Origin: an uncultured Flavobacteriales bacterium
Lineage (GTDB): Bacteria; Bacteroidota; Bacteroidia; Flavobacteriales; Weeksellaceae
Assembly: GCA_937973555.1 (NCBI GenBank)
Contig: CALJKL010000077.1
Location: 1-28,148, forward strand
Direction: 5' to 3'
DNA length: 28,148 bases
The position numbers and the translations under genes were made by a program. This document shows positions 1 to 7,228 of this stretch, piece after piece. The notes beneath the pieces are model-generated. The model ran no database searches. It had not been told where the DNA came from and saw only the letters and a program-made list of their open reading frames with translations. Each line of letters begins with the position of its first letter. Position 1 is the first letter of the stretch.

Positions 1-489
1 TTGCATATTAAACATGCCGGGTTAAATTATTTTACTGTAAAAGGAGATGTTTCACATTTAGATCCTCATTATGTAATTAATGGGGTCCCTTTAGTAGATA
101 CAGCCTTTGATTCAAATTTCTTCTACATTCCGGGAAACATTATCTGGACTTATCCCGTGTATTCTTATTTGGGCTTATGGACGAGTAACCAAATGAATAC
201 TCCCATTGCTGTAGGAACCAGAACTTATACTTTTCCAGAATTAATTGCCCAAACAAGTGTTATGAACTTGGTGGGATATGAAATTACAAGAAACCCAAAT
301 GTTAATATAAACCATCCTGCTTATCAAACCTATTTTTCAACCTATTCTAGATATACTTATCGTCCACAAATGTCAATGGTTTTTTTCCAAGATTTTATTG
401 GGAAAACAGCAACGATATATATTGAAGTTGGTTTTGGAGAAAATAAAGAGATTATCAATAGAGAGTTAAAAGTGGCTTTTGAGCCTTAG
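1..489 (+). CDS. Hypothetical protein, C-terminal part (5' end outside window)
   Basis: An open frame runs from the first base of the window to a TAG stop at 487-489. The first codon is TTG and has no upstream context, so I treat this as the 3' part of a longer gene and not as a start. The visible 162 residues are rich in Tyr, Phe, Asn and Thr, with many short hydrophobic-polar alternations that would suit a beta-rich, secreted or particle-type protein. There is no membrane helix, no catalytic motif I recognise, and no T9SS sorting tail at the C-terminus, which ends in VAFEP. A 77-nt AT-rich gap separates it from the next gene. I do not recognise the family and assign no function. Confidence 0.6.
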   Translation: MHIKHAGLNYFTVKGDVSHLDPHYVINGVPLVDTAFDSNFFYIPGNIIWTYPVYSYLGLWTSNQMNTPIAVGTRTYTFPELIAQTSVMNLVGYEITRNPNVNINHPAYQTYFSTYSRYTYRPQMSMVFFQDFIGKTATIYIEVGFGENKEIINRELKVAFEP

Positions 490-566
490 ATAAAGAAATT
501 ATTATGTATTAAATTAAAAAATATCAGAATGATTAATGATATAAAAGTCTAAACAATTAAAAAAAA

Positions 567-920
567 ATGAATAATAACAGTACTGAATTACAACCAATCA
601 ATTTTATTGATGTTTTAAATTGCATAAATGAAAAGATAATAGAAATTCCAACTTTAGGAGGAAGGTCTAAAATCAAAATAAATAAAAAAGATAACTCTAT
701 TGTCATCATGAATAGTAGCAAAAAATCTTTGTTAATTGATAAATTGCATTGGGAAAAGGTTATGAGAAGAATGGACTCTTTACAACAAATTGAAAGAGGA
801 AAGACTTCAAGATATGCAATTGGAAAAAAAGAGTATAATTGGAAAAAGTGTCAGAATAAAATATTTTCACCCTATGCGCCAGCAATTGTTAAATATTTAA
901 CTTGTAATAAACTGAAATAA
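567..920 (+). CDS. Hypothetical small basic protein
   Basis: This is a 117-residue, Lys/Asn/Ile-rich protein starting at ATG 567, which follows an A-rich stretch typical of Bacteroidota initiation regions. There is no signal peptide, membrane segment or zinc-binding cluster. The middle contains many Lys and Arg residues (around residues 48-95, including KVMRRMD and RGKTSRYAIGKKEYNWKK), so nucleic-acid binding is possible, but that is speculation. It lies 77 nt after the preceding gene on the same strand and is closed by a hairpin terminator at 991-1020, so the two could share a transcript. I do not recognise the family. It could be the small partner or immunity gene of the upstream protein, but nothing in the sequence shows this. 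Confidence 0.6.
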   Translation: MNNNSTELQPINFIDVLNCINEKIIEIPTLGGRSKIKINKKDNSIVIMNSSKKSLLIDKLHWEKVMRRMDSLQQIERGKTSRYAIGKKEYNWKKCQNKIFSPYAPAIVKYLTCNKLK

Positions 921-990
921 AATTCCAATGTTTATGTTTTGTAGTGATTTTTTAAAGAAAATATCTAGACAAAATTTAAACTCATTAAAA

Positions 991-1020
991 CAACCAACCT
1001 TTTTAGGCTGGTTGTTTTTT
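991..1020 (+). terminator. Intrinsic terminator after the hypothetical gene pair
   Basis: The arms are CAACCAACC (991-999) and GGCTGGTTG (1006-1014), complementary apart from one A-C mismatch. The loop has six bases, and a T run begins at 1015. It lies 71 nt after the stop at 920 and separates the two hypothetical genes from the efflux operon. Confidence 0.8.
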
Positions 1021-1023
1021 TTA

Positions 1024-1066
1024 GGTAAATAGTCATATTACCTTTCCAAACAAATGTGTAAATTTG
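1024..1066 (+). promoter_or_regulatory. Candidate promoter and operator of RND operon 1
   Basis: A TAAATTTG box at 1059-1066 fits the Bacteroidota -7 consensus TAnnTTTG and lies 32 nt before the ATG at 1098. No good TTTG -33 box is visible at the expected spacing. Just upstream, GGTAA (1024-1028) and TTACC (1038-1042) form a 5-bp inverted repeat with a 9-nt spacer. It overlaps the -33 zone, where a repressor or activator could bind. The -7 call is moderate; the operator call is speculative. Confidence 0.4.
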
Positions 1067-1097
1067 TTACTGTTTTAAAACGATAATACTATTTTCC

Positions 1098-2279
1098 ATG
1101 AAGAAAACATATCTGTTGCTGGTGCTTCCTGCGCTATTGGCTATTTCCTGTAAAAAAGAGGATAAAAAAGACGGACCCAAATCATACCCTGTGATCTCAG
1201 TAGAAACCCGAAACGTTACCGGTTATGATATCTATCCCGCTTCCATCAAAGGTATTGTAAACAATGATGTAAGAGCCAAAATACAGGGGTATATTACCCA
1301 AGTGTTGGTAGATGAAGGACAGTATGTTACCCAGGGGCAACCCTTGTTTAGATTGGAAACCAATATGCTAAATGAAAATGCAGATGCAGCCAAATCTGGC
1401 ATTTCTGCGGCTCAGGCCAATATTCAGGCTGCCAAAGCGGCCGTTAATGCTGCACAGGTAGAAGTGAACAAACTGAAGCCTTTGGTAGAGAAAAATATTA
1501 TTTCTAATATTCAGTTGCAGACGGCAGTTGCCAATTTGGCGAAAGCACAAGCGCAGTTGTCGCAGGCTATTGCATCACAACAACAGGCTTCGGCCAATTA
1601 CAAAAGTGTGCAGGCCAATATAGGCTATTCGGTTATTAAAGCTCCTATTTCAGGAGTAGTAGGCAAATTGCCCTTGAAGGTTGGAAGTTTGGTGGGGCCA
1701 AGTGATGTCACGCCTTTAACCACAATTTCAGATACCCGTTCAGTCTATGCCTATTTCTCTATGAATGAAAAAGATTACCTCAATTTCTTAGAAAAATCAT
1801 TCGGGGCTACCGTTCCCGAGAAACTCAGAAATCTTCCTATGGTAGAATTGCAGTTGGCCAACGGAAGCATTTATTCCGAAAAAGGAAAAATAGAAGCCGT
1901 TACTGGGCAGATAGACCCTGTCACAGGGACCATTCAGTTCAGAGTGGGATTTGCCAATCCGGCTAAATTGTTGAGCAACGGAAACAGCGGCAGCATTCGT
2001 CTGCCTAAATTCTACGACCATGCTTTGGTGGTGCCCGAAAGTGCTACTTACGAGCAACAAGGTTTGGTGTATGTCTTTAAAGTGGAAAAAGATACCGCCA
2101 ACAATTTTGTAGTGGAGGTTCAGGACAGAATCAACAATATGGTGCTTATTAAATCAGGACTTAAAAAAGGCGAAAAGATTATTGGTGCAGGCATTGGAGG
2201 GTTGAAGCCTAAAACGGCCGTTATTCCTAAACCTGCTAAATTCGACAGTCTTGTTCAATCCATAAAACCGATTTTCTAA
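1098..2279 (+). CDS. RND efflux periplasmic adaptor (membrane fusion) lipoprotein, AcrA/MexA type
   Basis: This is a 393-residue HlyD/AcrA-family adaptor that would link the inner-membrane pump to the outer-membrane channel. The N-terminus is a lipoprotein signal with a Cys at residue 18 (LLAISC) followed by KKED. Residues about 55-85 form the first half of the lipoyl domain (QGYITQVLVDEGQYVTQGQP). An Ala/Gln/Lys-rich coiled-coil hairpin covers about 90-170. The second lipoyl half follows (VIKAPISGVVGKLPLKVGS), then beta-barrel and membrane-proximal domains. Its TAA stop overlaps the ATG of the pump gene by one base (TAATG), so translation is probably coupled. It is the first gene of a complete adaptor-pump-channel operon, and no regulator gene is adjacent. 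The substrate cannot be read from the sequence; multidrug export is the usual role of the family. Confidence 0.95.
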   Translation: MKKTYLLLVLPALLAISCKKEDKKDGPKSYPVISVETRNVTGYDIYPASIKGIVNNDVRAKIQGYITQVLVDEGQYVTQGQPLFRLETNMLNENADAAKSGISAAQANIQAAKAAVNAAQVEVNKLKPLVEKNIISNIQLQTAVANLAKAQAQLSQAIASQQQASANYKSVQANIGYSVIKAPISGVVGKLPLKVGSLVGPSDVTPLTTISDTRSVYAYFSMNEKDYLNFLEKSFGATVPEKLRNLPMVELQLANGSIYSEKGKIEAVTGQIDPVTGTIQFRVGFANPAKLLSNGNSGSIRLPKFYDHALVVPESATYEQQGLVYVFKVEKDTANNFVVEVQDRINNMVLIKSGLKKGEKIIGAGIGGLKPKTAVIPKPAKFDSLVQSIKPIF

Positions 2280-5200
2280 TGATTAAACATTTCATTAACA
2301 GACCGGTTTTATCGACCGTTATTTCCATATTGATTCTCATTTTGGGAATCTTAGGGCTGGTGGCCCTTCCGGTGACGCAATACCCGGATATTGCACCACC
2401 TACAGTAAATGTTTCTGCCAATTATACAGGGGCCAATGCAGAAACGGTGATGAAATCTGTGGTAGTGCCTTTAGAAGAACAAATTAATGGGGTGGAAGGG
2501 ATGAGTTACATTACCTCTTCTGCCGGAAATGATGGTTCTGCCAACATTCAGATATTTTTTAAACAAGGCGTTAATCCGGATATTGCTGCAGTAAACGTGC
2601 AGAATAGAGTGGCCAGGGCTACACCGCTTTTGCCGAGTGAGGTAACACGTGCCGGAGTGGTGACCCAAAAACAGCAGACCAGTGCGCTGATGTACCTTTC
2701 CTTTTACTCTGAAAATAAGAACATTGACGATGTTTATCTTCAAAATTACTTAAATATCAACGTTATCCCGAATATTAAAAGAATTAACGGAGTTGGGGAT
2801 GCTAATGTTATGGGCGGGAAGAACTATGCCATGAGGATTTGGCTAGACCCGGTAAAGATGACGGCTTATGGCCTCAATCCTTCGGATGTAACGGCGGCCA
2901 TCAACGAACAGAGCCGCGAAGCCGCAGCAGGTTCCATAGGGCAGAATAGTGGAAGTGCTTTTGAATACATCATTAAATATGTAGGGAAATACAACACCAA
3001 AGAGCAGTATGACAATATCATCCTAAAAGCATTAGGAAACGGACAAAACCTCATGTTGAAAGATGTTGCGAAAGTAGAATTGGCTTCGCAAAACTATACC
3101 GGACGTGGGGAAAACGGAAACAACCCTGCCATCAGTATGGGGATTTTCCAGACACCGGGGTCTAATGCGCAAGACATCATCAACAACATCAAAAAATATT
3201 TAAAAACCGCCGAAGGTGATTTTCCGGCTGGCGTACATTATACCGTCAATTTTGATACCAATGAATTTTTGGATGCTTCCATAGAAAAGGTTGTGCATAC
3301 CCTTATTGAAGCCTTCATTCTCGTGTTCATTGTGGTGTTTATTTTCTTGCAGGATTTCCGTTCTACGCTCATTCCGGCGATTGCGGTACCGGTTTCCATT
3401 ATTGGTTCGTTTTTCTTCCTGAACCTCTTAGGATATTCCCTCAATTTATTGACGCTCTTTGCTCTGGTTTTGGCAATTGGTATTGTGGTGGATGATGCCA
3501 TAGTGGTGGTAGAAGCCGTTCATGCCAAGATGGAAAGAGGAATTAATGATGCTAAAAAGGCCACAGTAGAAGCCATGCACGAAATTACGGGAGCCATTAT
3601 TTCCATCACCTTGGTGATGGCTTCAGTGTTTATTCCGGTAACTTTTATTTCAGGGCCTACGGGTGTTTTTTATAAACAGTTTGGGGTAACGTTGATTGTA
3701 GCGATTCTCATTTCTGCCATCAATGCTTTAACGCTGAGTCCAGTTTTGTGTTCCTTATTTTTGAAACCTCAGCATCATGATAAGGCTTATGAAGAAAAGA
3801 ATGTCTTTGGACGCTTTTTTCATACATTCAATATTGCCTTCAAAGCCTCTACAGAAAGATACGGAAGAGCGTTTGTATATCTCATCAGACACAAAAAAGT
3901 AACGGGAATTATTTTCGCTGTTGCGTTGTTGTTGCTTTGGTGGACGAGTGCTACTATGAAAAAAGGATTTGTACCGAACGAAGACAGAGGCATCATCTTT
4001 ACGGATGTGCAATTGCCTGCAGGGGCTTCTATGGAAAGAACCTATAGCGTGTTGAAGGCTCTTCAGCAAAAAGCATTAAAGGTGCCGGGAATCCAAAATG
4101 TGACGATTTCTACAGGGCGTGGTTTCCTTTCCGGAAATGGCAGCAACAATGGTTTGGCGTTTATACGTCTCAAGCCTTTTGATGAAAGAACAGACAGCGA
4201 ACAGAAAATAGAAAACATCACCAAAAAACTCTTCGGTTTGGCGGCTTCAGTACCGGATGCCAAAGTGGTTTTCTTTCAGCCGCCTTCAGTGCCGGGATAT
4301 GGAAGTAGTGCCGGTTTTGAAGCGGTACTTTTGGATAAATCAGGAGGGGAGTACACAGAGTTGGATGCTACCACGCAGCAATTTATTGGTAAACTGATTG
4401 ACCGACCAGAGATAGAATTTGCACAGACTTCATTCAATACCAAATATCCTCAATATCAAATGCTCATCAATGTGCCTGTGGCGGAACAAGCCGGGGTAAC
4501 CGTAACGGACATCCTGAGCGCTATGCAGGGCTATGTTGGGGGAATTTATGCAGCAGATTTTACCAAGTACGGAAAACAATACAGAGTGATGGTGCAGGCT
4601 TTGCCTGATGCGAGAAAAGATGCTGAAAGCCTTAACTCATTATTTGTAAGAACTAAATCCGGAGCTATGGCGCCTATTTCTCAGTTTGTAACTTTAGAAA
4701 GAGCCTATGGGCCACAATCCGTAAGTCGTTATAACCTCTTTACTTCGGTGAAGATTACAGGGTCTAATGCTGCGGGATACAGTACGGGTGATGCCATTCG
4801 TGCCGTTCAGGAAGTGGCAAATGAAACTCTCAATCAAAACTACAGAGTTGAGTTTACGGGCTTATCCAGAGAAGAATTGGCTTCTGGCTCTCAGACGCTC
4901 ATCATCTTTATGTTGAGTTTGGTGTTTGTCTATTTTATTTTGGCGGCACAATATGAGAGTTATATTTTGCCTTTAATTGTGATTATTTCCCTTCCTTTAG
5001 GAGTAATGGGGGCGTATTTAGGTCAAAAACTGACAGGCTTAGAAAACAATATTTATTTTCAAATTGCCCTCATCATGTTGGTGGGGCTATTGGCTAAAAA
5101 TGCCATCTTAATTGTAGAATTTGCAGTGCAAAGACGCCATCATGGCGAAACTTTGGTAATGTCTGCCATCAATGCGGCAAAGGCGAGGTTAAGACCTATT

Positions 5201-5422
5201 TTAATGACTTCATTTGCCTTCATCTTCGGGATGATTCCTTTGGTGTTTGCAACAGGAATTGGTGCTGTGGGTAACCGTTCTATCGCTACGGGGGCAGCTA
5301 TCGGTTTATTGATAGGGACTTTCTTAGGCTTAATGGTGATTCCGGTATTGTTTGTTATTTTTCAATATTTGCAGGAAAAGGTAAAACCTACCAAGAAGGA
5401 AGAAATTCATTTGGCCGAATAA
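2279..5422 (+). CDS. RND multidrug efflux pump, HAE1 (AcrB/MexB) type
   Basis: This 1047-residue proton-driven inner-membrane exporter has almost the same length as E. coli AcrB. Asp405 and Asp406 in the TM4 motif GIVVDDAIVVVEA and Lys940 in TM10 (LLAKNAILIVEF) match the AcrB proton-relay residues D407, D408 and K940 in position and context. The N-terminal amphipathic start MIKHFINRPVLSTVISILI, the two large periplasmic loops and twelve predicted TM helices are all in place, and the frame is intact. It starts on the last base of the adaptor stop codon and is followed after 14 nt by the channel gene. The family usually exports hydrophobic drugs, dyes, bile salts or detergents; the actual substrate here is unknown. 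Confidence 0.97.
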   Translation: MIKHFINRPVLSTVISILILILGILGLVALPVTQYPDIAPPTVNVSANYTGANAETVMKSVVVPLEEQINGVEGMSYITSSAGNDGSANIQIFFKQGVNPDIAAVNVQNRVARATPLLPSEVTRAGVVTQKQQTSALMYLSFYSENKNIDDVYLQNYLNINVIPNIKRINGVGDANVMGGKNYAMRIWLDPVKMTAYGLNPSDVTAAINEQSREAAAGSIGQNSGSAFEYIIKYVGKYNTKEQYDNIILKALGNGQNLMLKDVAKVELASQNYTGRGENGNNPAISMGIFQTPGSNAQDIINNIKKYLKTAEGDFPAGVHYTVNFDTNEFLDASIEKVVHTLIEAFILVFIVVFIFLQDFRSTLIPAIAVPVSIIGSFFFLNLLGYSLNLLTLFALVLAIGIVVDDAIVVVEAVHAKMERGINDAKKATVEAMHEITGAIISITLVMASVFIPVTFISGPTGVFYKQFGVTLIVAILISAINALTLSPVLCSLFLKPQHHDKAYEEKNVFGRFFHTFNIAFKASTERYGRAFVYLIRHKKVTGIIFAVALLLLWWTSATMKKGFVPNEDRGIIFTDVQLPAGASMERTYSVLKALQQKALKVPGIQNVTISTGRGFLSGNGSNNGLAFIRLKPFDERTDSEQKIENITKKLFGLAASVPDAKVVFFQPPSVPGYGSSAGFEAVLLDKSGGEYTELDATTQQFIGKLIDRPEIEFAQTSFNTKYPQYQMLINVPVAEQAGVTVTDILSAMQGYVGGIYAADFTKYGKQYRVMVQALPDARKDAESLNSLFVRTKSGAMAPISQFVTLERAYGPQSVSRYNLFTSVKITGSNAAGYSTGDAIRAVQEVANETLNQNYRVEFTGLSREELASGSQTLIIFMLSLVFVYFILAAQYESYILPLIVIISLPLGVMGAYLGQKLTGLENNIYFQIALIMLVGLLAKNAILIVEFAVQRRHHGETLVMSAINAAKARLRPILMTSFAFIFGMIPLVFATGIGAVGNRSIATGAAIGLLIGTFLGLMVIPVLFVIFQYLQEKVKPTKKEEIHLAE

Positions 5423-5436
5423 TTAAACTTAAAATT

Positions 5437-6843
5437 ATGAAGAAATCAATATATAATATATTTATTCTAGGGGCAATTGGTCTATTGATGGTTTCCTGTA
5501 AAGTGGGCCAAAGTTATAAAAGACAAAATGATGTGGTAGATGAAAAACTTTTTAGAACTGATATGCTACCAAAGGATTCGGTGAGCATAGCCAGTCTTTC
5601 CTGGAAAGAAATTTTTACCGACTCTATTCTCCAAAAACATATTTCTAAAGCATTAGAAAATAATTTAGACATCAGAATAGCCCTTCAAAATATAAGCAGT
5701 ACAGAAGCTTATCTCAAGCAAAGTAAGGCGGCATATTGGCCTACCTTATCGGTAGGTCCGGATTATTCTTTTAATACCTCGTCCTTAAATACTCAAATGG
5801 GACAGATTGTAGGGGAGAGAAGATATCTCAATCAATTAGATATTACGTCAAGTTTGGGTTGGGAGGCTGATACTTGGGGTAAGTTAAGGTCTCAGCAAAA
5901 AGCGCAATTGGCCTCTTATTTAGGCTCTGTTGCAGCTCATCAGACAGTAAAAAGTAGTTTGGTAGCTTCAGTGGCTACGGCTTATTTTCAGTTGTTGACT
6001 TATGATGAACAGAAAAAGATTTTGCAGAATACCATTGAGGTTCGTAAAAAAAACGCCGAAACAACTAAAGCCTTAAAAATTGCAGGAATTCTTTCTGAAG
6101 TTGCGGTACAACAAAGTGAGGCATTGGTTTATAATGCGGAAGCATCATTGGTGAGTTTAGACGTTCAGATAGGCGTGTTAGAAAATGCCTTCTCTTTATT
6201 GTTGGGAGAGCCTTCACATGAAATAGAAAGAAGCAGTCTTTCGGCTCAAAATTTCAATATGAAAACTGATATTGGTTTTCCGGTTGCGCTTTTAGCCAAC
6301 AGGCCAGATGTAAAACAGGCAGAGCTCAATCTTATGAATGCTTATGAACTTTCTAATGCCGCCAAAGCACAGTTTTATCCTAACTTAAAATTAACGGCTA
6401 ATGCAGGCTTGCAGGCAATAGATATAGACAAACTGTTTAGTGCTCATTCTGTTTTTGCCAATATGTTGGTGGGTTTAACACAGCCTATTTTAAATAAAAG
6501 ACAAATTAAAACCAATTATGAAATCAGTTTGGCCAATAAAGAAAAGGCTTATCTTAATTTCAGAAAATCTATTTTGATAGCTGGTAATGAAGTGTCTAAT
6601 GCTTTGAAGACGAATGTTTCTCAAGACCGTTTCATCGAATTGAAGAAAAAAGAATTGGAAGCTTATGCTAAGTCGGTAGGGTATTCTCAAGAATTGGTTA
6701 ATTACGGTTTGGCTAATTATCTAGAGGTTTTAAATGCTAATGTCAATCAACTAAATGCCGAACTCAATATCGCCAATGCGCAATATGTAAAACTTCAATC
6801 CGGAGTAGAATTATATAGAGCATTAGGGGGTGGATGGAAATAA
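5437..6843 (+). CDS. Outer-membrane efflux lipoprotein, NodT/OprM family
   Basis: This 468-residue TolC-superfamily channel completes the first tripartite pump. The lipoprotein signal ends at Cys21 (LLMVSC), followed by KVGQSYKR, a variant of the usual NodT-family opening. Two OEP repeats follow, with long helical stretches at about 160-245 and 375-455 that would form the periplasmic alpha-barrel. The last residues, YRALGGGWK, match the characteristic C-terminal ending of this family. The gene lies 14 nt behind the pump gene and is followed by a strong terminator at 6861-6889, so it closes the operon. The assignment is secure at family level. Confidence 0.95.
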   Translation: MKKSIYNIFILGAIGLLMVSCKVGQSYKRQNDVVDEKLFRTDMLPKDSVSIASLSWKEIFTDSILQKHISKALENNLDIRIALQNISSTEAYLKQSKAAYWPTLSVGPDYSFNTSSLNTQMGQIVGERRYLNQLDITSSLGWEADTWGKLRSQQKAQLASYLGSVAAHQTVKSSLVASVATAYFQLLTYDEQKKILQNTIEVRKKNAETTKALKIAGILSEVAVQQSEALVYNAEASLVSLDVQIGVLENAFSLLLGEPSHEIERSSLSAQNFNMKTDIGFPVALLANRPDVKQAELNLMNAYELSNAAKAQFYPNLKLTANAGLQAIDIDKLFSAHSVFANMLVGLTQPILNKRQIKTNYEISLANKEKAYLNFRKSILIAGNEVSNALKTNVSQDRFIELKKKELEAYAKSVGYSQELVNYGLANYLEVLNANVNQLNAELNIANAQYVKLQSGVELYRALGGGWK

Positions 6844-6860
6844 AAAGTAGTTTTTAGAAG

Positions 6861-6889
6861 AAAGACCATTGAAAAATGGTCTTTTTTTT
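6861..6889 (+). terminator. Strong intrinsic terminator of RND operon 1
   Basis: A perfect 10-bp stem, AAAGACCATT (6861-6870) with AATGGTCTTT (6875-6884), is capped by a GAAA tetraloop. The uninterrupted T run spans 6882-6889. It lies 18 nt after the channel stop codon. Confidence 0.95.
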
Positions 6890-6948
6890 GTTTTGATATT
6901 AAATATTTGTTAAATTATATCAAAAAATAGGGGGTATGTGTAAAAATA

Positions 6949-6980
6949 TTTGATTATTTATAAAATCTGTTGTAATTTCG
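6949..6980 (+). promoter_or_regulatory. Orphan promoter-like element in intergenic region
   Basis: TTTG (6949-6952) is followed after 20 nt by TAATTTCG (6973-6980), a one-base departure from TAnnTTTG. The expected start is near 6987. No gene follows on this strand before the terminator ending near 7204. It could serve a small RNA or be a chance match in AT-rich DNA. Confidence 0.3.
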
Positions 6981-7170
6981 TGGGGTGTTAGTTTGATTTT
7001 TGTTTTTTTTGATGAAAATATAAACGATGGATGACGGTATTTTTAAATAGTATTGTGTTTTATTAAAAAGAATTTAGATGATTGAGTTCATTTGTTATTC
7101 ATCGTTTTGTTTTCATTTTTATATTCTAATACATAATTAAGAGAAAACTTTACTATACTATATTTCATTA

Positions 7171-7204
7171 AAAAACGCTGACTTATTTTAATCAGCGTTT
7201 TTTT
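7171..7204. terminator. Bidirectional terminator at the end of the protease gene
   Basis: The 11-bp arms AAAAACGCTGA (7171-7181) and TCAGCGTTTTT (7192-7202) enclose a 10-nt loop. T runs exist on both strands: 7198-7204 on plus and the A run 7170-7175 read on minus. It lies 24 nt beyond the protease stop on the minus strand. Confidence 0.85.
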
Positions 7205-7228
7205 ATTTGATTTATTTGATGTATTTTT

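Larger units (their letters stand above)
6844..7228. other. Gene-free 385-nt convergent intergenic region
   Basis: This very AT-rich region lies between the convergent ends of the efflux operon and the protease gene. It holds one terminator near each end (6861-6889 and 7171-7204). Only ORFs shorter than about 12 codons occur, such as one starting at 7030, and none looks like a gene. A promoter-like pair at 6949-6980 points rightward toward the second terminator and could drive a short RNA of about 215 nt. I see no tRNA, riboswitch or repeat here. Confidence 0.6.

Noticed and set aside
1..3. TTG at position 1 as a true start codon
   Set aside because: It is the window edge, with no upstream sequence to judge; the frame is open and the protein most likely begins earlier.
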